A stretch of 64,000 nucleotides of DNA from an uncultured Clostridia bacterium (GCA_934747255.1 CAKVGH010000002.1:1-64000); one strand, 5' to 3'. Shown: positions 1 to 7,793, counted from the stretch's first letter. Made by a program: numbers and translations. Notes: generated from the sequence alone by a model not told the origin.

Positions 1-50
1 ATATTTTATCAATTCATAACAAAGCATTTATGAGCATTTTTAAGATTTAA
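1..50 (+). pseudogene. Decayed copy of the lepA 3' end
   Basis: Bases 9-59 align to 4894-4944, the end of lepA and the first bases after its stop, with 46 of 51 identical by eye. Translated in the same frame, the last residues read AFMSIFKI-stop, against AFMSILKI-stop in the intact LepA. The identity continues about 9 nt past the stop, so this is copied DNA and not only a shared protein ending. Most differences replace G or C with A or T, as expected for a decaying copy. The window edge hides whatever lies upstream, so this could instead be the end of a longer lepA paralogue. Confidence 0.6.
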
Positions 51-97
51 TATAAAAACATTTGTAATAAATTATTTGAAAAAATAGTAAGATTTGG

Positions 98-103
98 TAT
101 AAT
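98..103 (+). promoter_or_regulatory. -10 box immediately before rarA
   Basis: A perfect TATAAT lies only 6 nt before the rarA ATG, and no Shine-Dalgarno is present. A transcript from this box would begin at or next to the start codon. Confidence 0.5.
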
Positions 104-109
104 AAAAAT

Positions 110-1387
110 ATGGAAGATTTATTCACACAAAACACAAAAAAGTATGCACCACTTGCCGATAGGGTAAGACCACAATCATTAGACGAATTTGTTGGTCAAC
201 AACATATCGTACGAGAAGGCGGAATAATATATCAAGCAATAAAAAAAGGAACACTTGGCTCTTGTATATTTTTTGGACCACCGGGAACTGGCAAAACAAC
301 TCTTGCCAATATCATAGCCAAAAACTGCAATGCAGATTTTCAAAAACTCAATGCAATTAGTTCGGGTGTTGGCGATGTAAAACAGGTAATTGAAAATGCT
401 AGAAACAATCTGAAACTTTACGGCAAGCGAACATATTTGTTGCTTGATGAGTGTCATAGATTTAACAAGGCACAAAGCGATAGTATGCTCGAAGCGATAG
501 AAGACGGCTCAATTATTTTTATTGGTTCTACAACAGAAAACCCCTTTACAAATATGACTCGTGCGATTGTTTCTAGATGCAAAGTTTTTGAGTTTAAGCC
601 ACTGCAAAAAAACGATATAAAACTAGCAATTTTGAATGCTATAAAAAGCCCAAATGGACTTGGTAATTTGCCTATTGAAATAAAACCCGATGCACTCGAT
701 TTTTTGGCGTTTAGTGTGGGTGGTGACTTGCGTATGGCTCTAAATGGATTAGAACTTGCCAGCACAACAGCGAATGTGGAAAATGGTAAAATTGTTTTGA
801 CAAAAGAAATTTTTAGCGAGTGTCTGGAAAAAAAGGTTATGGCAATTAGCGAAGACGAGTATTACGATATGCTTTCTGCTTTTTGCAAGAGTATTCGTGG
901 TAGTGATGCTGATGCGGCGCTATTTTATGCGTTTAGACTCATTGAATGTGGCGTTGACCCGCTAATAATTTTTAGACGACTTATTGCTCATACAAGCGAA
1001 GATATTGGTATGGCAGATAGCAATGCACTACTGCTTGCGGTATCGGCGATGAACGCTTACGAAAAAATGGGTAAGCCAGAAGGGTTAATTCCATTGACTC
1101 ACGCTATAATTTATGCTTGTGAAGCGGACAAGTCAAACTCTGTTATAATCGCTAGGGATAGGGCAATGGAAGATGCTATTAATGTTAAAAAGGTTATAGT
1201 TCCAAATGCCTTGAAAAATCACCCAAGCACTAACAATGACGGCACAGGAAAATATAAGTATCCACACGATTACGGCGGTTATGTTTATCAACAATACTTG
1301 CCAAACGATTTGAAAGATAGAGTTTATTACGAACCATTGAAAAATGGCAGAGAAAAAAATTTAGTTCGCAAAAAAGTTAAAAAGTAG
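110..1387 (+). CDS. rarA: Replication-associated recombination protein A (RarA/MgsA AAA+ ATPase)
   Basis: This 425-residue AAA+ ATPase belongs to the RarA/MgsA/WRNIP1 family, which acts at stalled replication forks in the cytoplasm. Residues 1-30 carry the family start (RVRPQSLDEFVGQ). Walker A is GPPGTGKT at residues 56-63, Walker B is LLLDECHRF, and sensor 1 is GSTTENP. The C-terminal part contains the tetramerisation/MgsA region, including RDRAMEDA and the KYPHDYGGYV motif. Length is normal. The ATG at 110 has no ribosome binding site and follows a -10 box by 6 nt, so the message is probably leaderless. A terminator at 1424-1450 closes the unit. Confidence 0.95.
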   Translation: MEDLFTQNTKKYAPLADRVRPQSLDEFVGQQHIVREGGIIYQAIKKGTLGSCIFFGPPGTGKTTLANIIAKNCNADFQKLNAISSGVGDVKQVIENARNNLKLYGKRTYLLLDECHRFNKAQSDSMLEAIEDGSIIFIGSTTENPFTNMTRAIVSRCKVFEFKPLQKNDIKLAILNAIKSPNGLGNLPIEIKPDALDFLAFSVGGDLRMALNGLELASTTANVENGKIVLTKEIFSECLEKKVMAISEDEYYDMLSAFCKSIRGSDADAALFYAFRLIECGVDPLIIFRRLIAHTSEDIGMADSNALLLAVSAMNAYEKMGKPEGLIPLTHAIIYACEADKSNSVIIARDRAMEDAINVKKVIVPNALKNHPSTNNDGTGKYKYPHDYGGYVYQQYLPNDLKDRVYYEPLKNGREKNLVRKKVKK

Positions 1388-1423
1388 TTTGTTGATAGTG
1401 ACCATAAAGTACATTATTTTAAT

Positions 1424-1450
1424 AAAAAAGCACATTTTTGTGCTTTTTTT
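1424..1450 (+). terminator. Rho-independent terminator after rarA
   Basis: An A-rich stem ending in GCACA pairs with TGTGC across a 4-nt T loop and is followed by a T run. It sits 37 nt after the rarA stop. Being A-rich on the left and T-rich on the right, it could work in both directions. Confidence 0.8.
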
Positions 1451-1520
1451 AATTTATCTCTGCATAGATAGGAAAGTGGTCGCTGGTATAACAATTTTTG
1501 TTTATATTCAAAAAGCAAAA
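1449..1520 (-). pseudogene. Remnant of an exonuclease III/EEP-family C-terminus
   Basis: Read on the minus strand, 1502 down to 1449 encodes NKNCYTSDHFPIYAEIN followed by a stop. TSDHFPI with a short hydrophobic strand after it is the C-terminal catalytic motif (the S-D-H motif) of the endonuclease/exonuclease/phosphatase fold. Upstream, an in-frame stop appears at about 1521-1523 and no further homology is visible, so only the last 15-20 codons survive. The piece looks richer in G+C than the DNA around it. It is too short for a functional gene and is best read as the tail of a deleted one. Confidence 0.55.
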
Positions 1521-1542
1521 TTACAATATTAAAAACTGACTA

Positions 1543-1571
1543 TTGACAACCGATTGAATGTATAGTATAAT
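1543..1571 (+). promoter_or_regulatory. Consensus sigma-A promoter for the gene at 1606
   Basis: TTGACA at 1543-1548 and TATAAT at 1566-1571, separated by exactly 17 nt. Both hexamers are perfect matches. The expected start of transcription is near 1578, leaving a short leader with the AGGGGA ribosome binding site at 1595-1600. Confidence 0.85.
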
Positions 1572-1605
1572 AAATCAGTATTTATTATTTTGATAGGGGA
1601 TTATT

Positions 1606-2046
1606 ATGAAGTACACAAAGATTTTGGAAAATATAGAAGAATTAAGTGAAAAAAATGCAGGACAATTTATTAGAGAAGAATTAAAAATTGCTTTGGAAAG
1701 TGAAAAGTTTGTTGATGATGACGAAATTACAATCGAAAGTGCAAAAAAGAAGCAAAATGGCGATGTATTTTCTGTTAAATATACAAGTGCAGACGGCAAC
1801 AGAAGACTTGTTTTTGTTTACAATCAATATGACTACTACATTTATGAACAATACAAAATATATGTTGGCAAAGTTCTAAAAAAAGATTTGGAAAACAAAG
1901 AACAACACAAACTAGGTAAGACTAAATTTAACAATCTTGTTGCTAAATATGTTGAAAAATCACTTGGCGATAAGGAAGCAAAAAAGTATCTCAACCTTGC
2001 AAATGCTAACATAAAAGAAGAATTTGAAGAAGAACAACTTATATAA
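1606..2046 (+). CDS. Hypothetical protein (146 aa), charged, unknown function
   Basis: I do not recognise this protein. It is 146 residues, rich in Lys and Glu, with no signal peptide or membrane segment, so it is probably cytoplasmic. Residues 1-45 look helical. The centre (FSVKYTSADGNRRLVFVYN) looks like beta strands with a Tyr-rich stretch (YDYYIYEQYKIYVG). The rest is a charged helical tail ending in EEFEEEQLI. It has its own consensus promoter, a strong AGGGGA ribosome binding site 5 nt before the ATG, and a terminator at 2093-2119, so it is a real monocistronic gene. Confidence 0.8.
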   Translation: MKYTKILENIEELSEKNAGQFIREELKIALESEKFVDDDEITIESAKKKQNGDVFSVKYTSADGNRRLVFVYNQYDYYIYEQYKIYVGKVLKKDLENKEQHKLGKTKFNNLVAKYVEKSLGDKEAKKYLNLANANIKEEFEEEQLI

Positions 2047-2092
2047 AAATTTTTTTAACAAAAAACAAACAATTTATATAACTTATATAACA

Positions 2093-2119
2093 AAAAAACA
2101 ACCCAAGTGGTTGTTTTTT
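2093..2119 (+). terminator. Terminator after the 146-aa gene
   Basis: AACAACC pairs with GGTTGTT across a CAAGT loop, with an A run before and a T run after the stem. It lies between two convergent genes. Confidence 0.75.
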
Positions 2120-2229
2120 ATGTTTTTTTATTAAATTTTTTGAAATCTTATTTTTCAACTAAAATTTTAAGTTGATAAAAATATTGCATATTTATCTTTA
2201 TCAAATTGCTTTAATTTGCATTTTACAAA

Positions 2230-2961
2230 CTAAATTTTTGGTACAAAATCTTCAAAAATGATATTGTCGCAATATTGCACGGCTTTTAAGTATTTTTGTT
2301 GACTTCTTACAGTCCAAGCAAGAATAGGCAAGTTTTCGTGTTTTTTAACCCATTTGTTTGGTAAATCTTCGGCACAGTAGGAAATAAAGTCTGGCGAAGA
2401 AATGCCATTTAGTTTTAGTCTTTTTAACAATACCTTTTTTACAAAAGAAAGTTTTTCGCCCTTAAAAGAGCAGGAAAGTTGACCACGCCATACTTGTGGA
2501 GCATTTTTCTTAAACCATTCTAGTGAAAATGGGTTGAAAGATTGAACGGCATATTCGCCTTTGTAGTCTTTTAGTAACTCCCACATTTTGCGTTCTAACT
2601 CGCCAACTTTTTCTAGTTGCTTTATCTCAATCAAAAGTGGAGTTCTGCCGTCAACAAAATTCAAAACTTCTTCCAGTGTTGGAATAGTGTAGTCAGTGCC
2701 AAAAAGTTTACAATCTGCCAAATCTTCTTTTTTTAGTTGGCTGGCATACTTATCTTTTCCGCACACTCTTTTTAAGTCGTCATCGTGCAAAACAATCAAT
2801 GTTCCGTCACTTATTATTCTAACATCAATCTCGATAGGGTAGCCTTGATTTATTGCGTTTTCGTAAGCGCCAAGACTATTTTCTGGCAATTTATCAGTGT
2901 GTAAACCACGATGTGCAATGTATTTATTGCATAGCCAAGAATCAAAAATATTTTCTTCCAT
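2230..2961 (-). CDS. Glycerophosphoryl diester phosphodiesterase family protein
   Basis: This 243-residue protein is of the GDPD/PI-PLC-like TIM-barrel family, which hydrolyses glycerophosphodiesters to glycerol 3-phosphate plus an alcohol. The family motifs are clear: IAHRGL near residues 16-21, PENSLGAYENAI, the metal-binding EIDVR near 44-48, VLHDDDLKRVCG, LIEIK and the later APQVWRGQLS. No signal peptide is visible, so it is probably cytoplasmic. The ATG follows GGAGA at normal spacing. It is divergent from lepA and convergent with the gene at 1606. Substrate cannot be told from sequence. Confidence 0.88.
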   Translation of the reverse strand: MEENIFDSWLCNKYIAHRGLHTDKLPENSLGAYENAINQGYPIEIDVRIISDGTLIVLHDDDLKRVCGKDKYASQLKKEDLADCKLFGTDYTIPTLEEVLNFVDGRTPLLIEIKQLEKVGELERKMWELLKDYKGEYAVQSFNPFSLEWFKKNAPQVWRGQLSCSFKGEKLSFVKKVLLKRLKLNGISSPDFISYCAEDLPNKWVKKHENLPILAWTVRSQQKYLKAVQYCDNIIFEDFVPKI

Positions 2962-3055
2962 AATATCTCCAAAATTAAATAATTATTTAATGATTATTTT
3001 TCTCACTATTTAGTATTATATATTAAAATTTACTATTTTGCAACTGAATAATTTA

Positions 3056-3082
3056 TAGTTTGATAATCACTATCAAAAACTA
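3056..3082. promoter_or_regulatory. Inverted repeat upstream of the lepA promoter
   Basis: TAGTTTGATA, then ATCAC, then TATCAAA and ACTA: a 7-bp perfect inverted repeat (TTTGATA/TATCAAA) with partly matching flanks. It sits just before the -35 box of lepA, in the divergent intergenic region. It could be an operator; the sequence is AT-rich, so chance is possible. Confidence 0.3.
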
Positions 3083-3083
3083 T

Positions 3084-3112
3084 TTGCAAAAAAATATAGT
3101 TTTTATTATAAT
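3084..3112 (+). promoter_or_regulatory. Promoter of lepA
   Basis: TTGCAA at 3084-3089, a 17-nt spacer and TATAAT at 3107-3112. The expected start of transcription is near 3119, just before the GGGAG ribosome binding site. Confidence 0.7.
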
Positions 3113-3135
3113 GTACTCATATTTTGGGAGAAAAA

Positions 3136-4935
3136 ATGACAGACGATAGACAAAAATATATACGAAACTTTTGCATTATTGCTCATATTGACCACGGTAA
3201 AAGTACTCTTGCCGATAGATTGCTAGAATACACTGGCACAGTCGCAAAAAGAGATATGGAAAGTCAACTTCTTGATAGTATGGATTTGGAAAGGGAAAGG
3301 GGCATAACCATAAAACTTACACCAACAAAAATGAATTACGAGTATGAAGGCAAAATGTACGAACTTAACCTTATAGATACCCCAGGGCATGTGGACTTTA
3401 CTTATGAAGTAAGTCGTAGTTTGGCTGCGTGTGAAGGGGCAATTTTGATTGTTGATGCTAGTCAAGGTGTGGAAGCCCAAACCCTTGCAAATCTCTATTT
3501 AGCAATAGAAAATAATCTTGAAATTATTCCAGTTATCAACAAAATTGACTTGCCAAGTGCAGACATTGAAAATACTAAAAAAGAGATTAGGGATATTATT
3601 GGGTTAGACCCAGATAGAGCGCCACAAATTAGTGCCAAGGAAGGCATTAACATAAAGGAAGTTTTGGACAGAATTGTTACTGATTTTCCAAGTCCACAAG
3701 GAGATGGTAAAAAGCCACTCAAAGCACTTATTTTTGATAGTTATTACGATAACTACAAAGGTGCAGTTTGTATGGTTAGAATAATGGACGGTTCGGTTAA
3801 AGCGGGCGATAAAATCAAAATGTGGACAACAAAAAAAGAATACGATGTTGTGGAAGTAGGAAAGTTTGTGCCATACACAAAAGAATGTGACGAACTTTTG
3901 GCTGGCGAAGTTGGTTATATAACCGCAAGTATCAAAAATGTCAGTGACACAAAAGTTGGCGACACAATTACTAATGCACTTAACCCTTGTCAAGAAGCAT
4001 TACCGGGCTATAAAGATGCTGTTAGAGTTGTTTTTTGCGGTATATTTTTGAGTGATGGTAGCAAGTATCAGGAACTAAAAGATGCTCTTGAAAAGTTAAA
4101 ACTTAATGACGCAGCACTTTTCTATACACCAGAAACTTCGCAGGCACTTGGTTTTGGTTTTAGATGCGGTTTTTTGGGACTACTTCACATGGAAATTATC
4201 ACCGAAAGATTGGAAAGAGAATTTAATCTTGACATAATTACCACTGCACCTAGCGTTTCGTACAAAGTTTACAAAACAAATGGCGAAATGGTCGAAATCT
4301 CTAACCCAGTAAATTTACCACCAGTGGTGGAGATTGATAGACTCGAAGAACCTTGGGTAAAAGTTGATATTTACACACCGCCAGAATATGTTGGCTCGCT
4401 AATCGACCTTTGTATTGAAAAGCGTGGTATTCAAAAAGACTTAAAGTATATCGACCCAAAAAGAGTAAATTTGACATTTGAAATTCCACTAAACGAGATT
4501 GTCTATGACTTTTTTGACAACTTAAAGTCAAGAAGTAAAGGCTATGCAAGTTTGGACTATGAGTTGATTGATTATAGGCCAAGCGATTTAGTTAAAATGG
4601 ACATTTTGTTAAACGGCGAAACTTGTGACGCTTTATCAATTATCGTGCATAGAGATAAAGCCTATGCTCGTGGTAAAGCGATAACTGAAAAATTAAAGGA
4701 AGTTATCCCTCGCCAAATGTTTGAAATTCCAGTACAGGCTGCCATAGGCAATAAAATTATTGCAAGAGAAACCATAAAGGCTTTGCGTAAAGATGTGCTT
4801 GCAAAATGTTATGGTGGAGATATTACTCGTAAGAAAAAGTTGCTAGAAAAACAAAAAGCAGGCAAAAAGCGTATGCGTCAAATAGGCTCTGTATCAATTC
4901 CTAGCGAAGCATTTATGAGTATTTTGAAGATTTAA
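3136..4935 (+). CDS. lepA: Elongation factor 4 (LepA/EF4)
   Basis: LepA is a ribosome-binding translational GTPase that promotes back-translocation and helps 30S subunit biogenesis. The protein is 599 residues, normal for the family. G1 is AHIDHGKST at 16-24, G3 is DTPGHVDF, and G4 is NKID. They are followed by the EF-G-like domains and the LepA C-terminal domain, including GFRCGFLGLLH and the ending RMRQIGSVSIP. The ATG at 3136 is chosen because GGGAGA lies directly before it; an upstream in-frame TTG would overlap that site. A decayed copy of the gene's last codons lies at 1-59. Confidence 0.97.
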   Translation: MTDDRQKYIRNFCIIAHIDHGKSTLADRLLEYTGTVAKRDMESQLLDSMDLERERGITIKLTPTKMNYEYEGKMYELNLIDTPGHVDFTYEVSRSLAACEGAILIVDASQGVEAQTLANLYLAIENNLEIIPVINKIDLPSADIENTKKEIRDIIGLDPDRAPQISAKEGINIKEVLDRIVTDFPSPQGDGKKPLKALIFDSYYDNYKGAVCMVRIMDGSVKAGDKIKMWTTKKEYDVVEVGKFVPYTKECDELLAGEVGYITASIKNVSDTKVGDTITNALNPCQEALPGYKDAVRVVFCGIFLSDGSKYQELKDALEKLKLNDAALFYTPETSQALGFGFRCGFLGLLHMEIITERLEREFNLDIITTAPSVSYKVYKTNGEMVEISNPVNLPPVVEIDRLEEPWVKVDIYTPPEYVGSLIDLCIEKRGIQKDLKYIDPKRVNLTFEIPLNEIVYDFFDNLKSRSKGYASLDYELIDYRPSDLVKMDILLNGETCDALSIIVHRDKAYARGKAITEKLKEVIPRQMFEIPVQAAIGNKIIARETIKALRKDVLAKCYGGDITRKKKLLEKQKAGKKRMRQIGSVSIPSEAFMSILKI

Positions 4936-4940
4936 TATAA

Positions 4941-4967
4941 AAACCTTGAAAAAAATCAAGGTTTTTT
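4941..4967 (+). terminator. Terminator of lepA
   Basis: AAACCTTGA pairs with TCAAGGTTT across a 6-nt A loop, followed by a T run. It lies 5 nt after the lepA stop, so hemW needs its own promoter. Confidence 0.85.
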
Positions 4968-4991
4968 GTTTAATATTGCCAAAAATTTTGA

Positions 4992-4997
4992 TAAAAT
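4992..4997 (+). promoter_or_regulatory. -10 box immediately before hemW
   Basis: TAAAAT, 7 nt before the chosen hemW ATG at 5005. There is no Shine-Dalgarno between the lepA terminator and hemW. No strong -35 is seen. Confidence 0.4.
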
Positions 4998-5004
4998 TGT
5001 AACT

Positions 5005-6144
5005 ATGAAGCAAAAACTAGGAATATATGTGCATATACCATTTTGTGAAGGCAAATGTGACTATTGTAATTTTGTGTCGTTCAAAACAGATGTCGAAACA
5101 AAAGAACGCTATGTGCTTGCATTGATTAAGGAAATGGAACTTTTCGCACCAAATATTGTCGACTACGAGATAGATACTATTTTTATTGGAGGCGGAACGC
5201 CATCTTGTTTAAGACCAAAAGCAATAAAAAACATTTTGAATTATATTACTAATAACTTTAATGTGACTCACGATGCCGAAATTACTATCGAAGCCAACCC
5301 AAATAGTTTGACGGTTGACAAGTTGAGAGAATACAAACTTGCAGGCGTAAATAGGCTTTCAATAGGTTTGCAGGCATATAATGATAACTTATTAGAACTT
5401 ATTGGTAGATTGCACACAAAAAGTGATTTTGACACGGCACTTTACAATGCAAAAACCTATGGTTTTGAAAATATAAATGTGGACTTGTTACTAGGGTTGC
5501 CAAAACAAAATTTATACGATATATTGTACGAACTAAAACACCTTGTAAAATGTGGAGTAAAGCATATATCGGCTTATGGCTTAATTGTGGAAGAAGGCAC
5601 AAAATTACAACAAAAACTAGACAAAAAAGAATATACTTTGCCAAATGAAGAAAAGGCTCTAAAAATGTATAACACAGTCGTAAATTTTTTGAAAAAAAAC
5701 GGCTTGAATAGGTACGAAGTTAGCAATTTTGCCGTTAATGGTTATGAATCAAAACACAATCTAAAATATTGGACAATGCAGGAATATGTCGGTTTTGGAC
5801 TTGCTAGTCATTCGTTTTTTAACGGAAAGCGTTGGGAAAATACTGCAAAATTGCAGGAATATTTTGACCTAATTGAAAATGATACTTTGCCACGAAAGAA
5901 TGTGGAAGAAGAAACTATGACCGACTTAAAAGAAGAGTTTATTATGACCGAAATTCGCAAGCAATCCGGCATTGACTTGTCAAAATATATTAGGTTTTTT
6001 GGCGAAGATTTGCTTGAAGTAAAGCATAGGGAAATCGACTCTCTAAAAAAACTAGGACTGATTGAAATAACCCCAGATAATAGATTGTTTGCGACCGACA
6101 GGGGCTTTGAAGTTCTCAATCAAATTATTTTGGAACTCATATAA
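5005..6144 (+). CDS. hemW: Heme chaperone HemW-type radical SAM protein
   Basis: This 379-residue radical SAM protein is of the HemW/coproporphyrinogen dehydrogenase-like family. The cluster motif is CEGKCDYC with Cys 14, 18 and 21, preceded by YVHIPF. IFIGGGTPSCL, EANPNSL, RLSIGLQA and the later YEVSNFA motif fit HemW, which hands heme to haemoproteins, better than a true HemN. The family is often annotated as oxygen-independent coproporphyrinogen oxidase. The ATG at 5005 gives the normal HemW start (KLGIYVHIPFC); an upstream TTG at 4966 would fall inside the lepA terminator. No ribosome binding site is visible, so the message is probably leaderless. Confidence 0.9.
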   Translation: MKQKLGIYVHIPFCEGKCDYCNFVSFKTDVETKERYVLALIKEMELFAPNIVDYEIDTIFIGGGTPSCLRPKAIKNILNYITNNFNVTHDAEITIEANPNSLTVDKLREYKLAGVNRLSIGLQAYNDNLLELIGRLHTKSDFDTALYNAKTYGFENINVDLLLGLPKQNLYDILYELKHLVKCGVKHISAYGLIVEEGTKLQQKLDKKEYTLPNEEKALKMYNTVVNFLKKNGLNRYEVSNFAVNGYESKHNLKYWTMQEYVGFGLASHSFFNGKRWENTAKLQEYFDLIENDTLPRKNVEEETMTDLKEEFIMTEIRKQSGIDLSKYIRFFGEDLLEVKHREIDSLKKLGLIEITPDNRLFATDRGFEVLNQIILELI

Positions 6145-6500
6145 AAAATAATTTTAATGTAAAAAGTTTTTTTGCTAATGTAATCTATAATGTTATTTAT
6201 CATAATAAAGATATATCTAGTAAAGTCATATTATTATTGTTATAAAATTATGACCAATTATAAAAACATTTAATCTACTAATTTTACTCAAAGTCTAGCA
6301 AAAACTTTGCAAAATATATTTGTCTGCGATATGTCTAGTGACCAATATTTTTTGTTAGGTTAACCTTTTTTTGAAAACGCAAAACAAATGGTAATAGTTT
6401 AGGAGCATAAGGCAAAAAATTCAAACAAAAACCACAAAAAATTGTAAAAAACTAAAAGTGGCAGGCTATCTGCTATTTTTTTATAAAAAATTTCAAAAAT
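6145..6500. other. Intergenic region of about 350 bp before the hrcA promoter
   Basis: No coding sequence can be supported here. The sequence contains the short palindrome AGGTTAACCT near 6353-6362 followed by a T run, and a terminator-like hairpin at 6454-6484 that is far from the hemW stop. An undescribed small RNA ending at that hairpin is possible. I could not match it to tmRNA, 6S, SRP RNA, RNase P RNA or any riboswitch class. Confidence 0.4.
6454..6484 (+). terminator. Terminator-like hairpin upstream of hrcA
   Basis: AAAAGTGGCAG pairs with CTGCTATTTTT (two G-T wobbles) across GCTAT, followed by more T residues. It lies about 310 nt after hemW and about 20 nt before the hrcA promoter. 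It could end the hemW transcript or an unannotated small RNA. Confidence 0.55.
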
Positions 6501-6514
6501 TTTGACATAAATGC

Positions 6515-6543
6515 TTGACAAATACATATAATAGGACTAGAAT
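6515..6543 (+). promoter_or_regulatory. Sigma-A promoter of the hrcA operon
   Basis: TTGACA at 6515-6520, a 17-nt spacer and TAGAAT at 6538-6543. A second TTGACA at 6502-6507 pairs with TATAAT at 6527-6532 only at a 19-nt spacing. The CIRCE operator begins 5 nt after the first -10 box, covering the transcription start. Confidence 0.8.
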
Positions 6544-6547
6544 AGTG

Positions 6548-6574
6548 CTAGCAATCAAGATAAGCGAGTGCTAA
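6548..6574. promoter_or_regulatory. CIRCE operator (HrcA binding site)
   Basis: CTAGCAATC, a 9-nt spacer, then GAGTGCTAA. The right half is a perfect match to the CIRCE consensus (TTAGCACTC-N9-GAGTGCTAA) and the left half matches at 7 of 9. It lies over the transcription start of the hrcA operon, as expected for HrcA autoregulation. It is the only CIRCE element I found in the window. Confidence 0.9.
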
Positions 6575-6610
6575 AATCAAAAAATTGGTTGGTTGCAAAG
6601 GAGAAGACCA

Positions 6611-7678
6611 GTGGAATTTGAATCTTTGAGCGAACGAAAAGTAAAAATTTTAACAAACAGTATTAGTGATTATATTCAATCTGCTAGTCCAATCACAAGC
6701 GGAGCAGTGCACGATACTTACTTAAAAGACATTAGCCCTGCAACACTTCGTAACGAACTAAATGCTTTGGAAGCAATGGGATATCTCAAACAACTCCATA
6801 CATCGAGTGGCAGAATACCAACAAGCAAAGCATATAGGTTTTATGTTAATCAACTAATGAGCAAAACAAAGTTTGACAAAAAATCTTTGTCAACAGTTAG
6901 AGAGATTTTTGCAAAGCGAACAACAAGTGTAAATGAAATCGTAAACGAACTTGCGGGAGTAATTTCGGAAGCCACAAACTATCCATCATTTGTGATACTT
7001 AATAGTTACAAGGGCTTGATTGTTGAAAACATTAAAATAATTCCATTGATTGACGGAAGTGGAATTGTACTAATCGGTACTAAAAGCGGAATTATTAACA
7101 ACTCAATGAATTTGCAAAAGGGAGTAACCGAAAACGATTGTATTGACGCAAGCAACTTTTTAACCAATCATTTTAAGGGCAAAACAATAGCAGATATGAT
7201 TGAGAACCTTCCAAAATATCTAAAAGATATGAAAAAAGAGTTAATCAATTTTACTGGAATATTCAATGACTTAATGGATTGTCTTGAAAACCTTACAAGT
7301 GGCAAAACTAAAATGGCTAGTGCAGGAAGCACAAAGTTGTTAAACAACCCTGAATATTCAAATATTGATAAAGCCAAAGAAGTTTTGAACTTTATGGAAA
7401 ACGAAGACAAACTAAAAAATGTTATCACAAATACAAATGGCGATGACGAATTATCGTTTTCTATCGGTAAGGAAAACAAAGCGAGTGAACTGGAAAATTG
7501 CTCGGTAGTAAAAGCCGAATATAAAGTTAAAGGCAAAACAGTTGCAAGCATTGGTGTAATTGGTCCAGAAAGAATGGATTATAGTAAAGCGGCTGGTGCA
7601 TTAAAGTTCATTGTGGAAGAATTAAATAAGATAAACTTGTTAGAAGCAAGTGATACACAAACAAAAGGAGGAAAATAA
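6611..7678 (+). CDS. hrcA: Heat-inducible transcription repressor HrcA
   Basis: HrcA binds CIRCE and represses chaperone operons; GroEL normally keeps it active. The protein is 355 residues from the GTG at 6611, normal length. The N-terminal winged helix is clear (LSERKVKILTNSISDYIQ, then SPATLRNELNALEAMGYL and HTSSGRIPTSKAYRFYV), followed by the GAF-like domain and a C-terminal IGVIGPERMDYSKA block. I chose GTG 6611 because AAAGGAG at 6597-6603 lies 7 nt before it. An upstream TTG at 6593 would put that ribosome binding site inside the gene. First gene of the operon with the 37-aa gene, grpE, dnaK and dnaJ. Confidence 0.95.
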   Translation: MEFESLSERKVKILTNSISDYIQSASPITSGAVHDTYLKDISPATLRNELNALEAMGYLKQLHTSSGRIPTSKAYRFYVNQLMSKTKFDKKSLSTVREIFAKRTTSVNEIVNELAGVISEATNYPSFVILNSYKGLIVENIKIIPLIDGSGIVLIGTKSGIINNSMNLQKGVTENDCIDASNFLTNHFKGKTIADMIENLPKYLKDMKKELINFTGIFNDLMDCLENLTSGKTKMASAGSTKLLNNPEYSNIDKAKEVLNFMENEDKLKNVITNTNGDDELSFSIGKENKASELENCSVVKAEYKVKGKTVASIGVIGPERMDYSKAAGALKFIVEELNKINLLEASDTQTKGGK

Positions 7679-7679
7679 T

Positions 7680-7793
7680 ATGGCATGCAATCACGATTGT
7701 GCAAATTGTCCATTTTCAACCTGCGGAACAGATGACGATAATGACGACAAGACAACAGAAGAAGATGATGACGATGATGATGACAAAGAATAA
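7680..7793 (+). CDS. Small Cys- and Asp-rich protein (37 aa), unknown
   Basis: This is an undescribed 37-residue protein. The start MACNHDCANCPFSTCG carries Cys 3, 7, 10 and 15 plus His 5, a likely metal-binding knuckle. The rest is almost entirely acidic (runs of Asp and Glu), ending DKE. The ATG lies 2 nt after the hrcA stop and follows a strong AAAGGAGG site inside the end of hrcA, so it is very likely translated as the second gene of the heat-shock operon. The next gene, grpE, has a 28-cysteine extension, which suggests a shared link to metal or thiol stress. I know no family for it. Confidence 0.75.
   Translation: MACNHDCANCPFSTCGTDDDNDDKTTEEDDDDDDDKE

Noticed and set aside
4894..4944. 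lepA 3' end as an attachment site of an integrative element
   Set aside because: The repeat copy lies upstream of the intact gene. Integration at a gene's 3' end leaves the displaced copy downstream. No integrase is in the window.
6290..6484. tmRNA, 6S RNA or SRP RNA
   Set aside because: None of the defining conserved parts (tag frame, central bubble, GGAA-type SRP loop) could be found.
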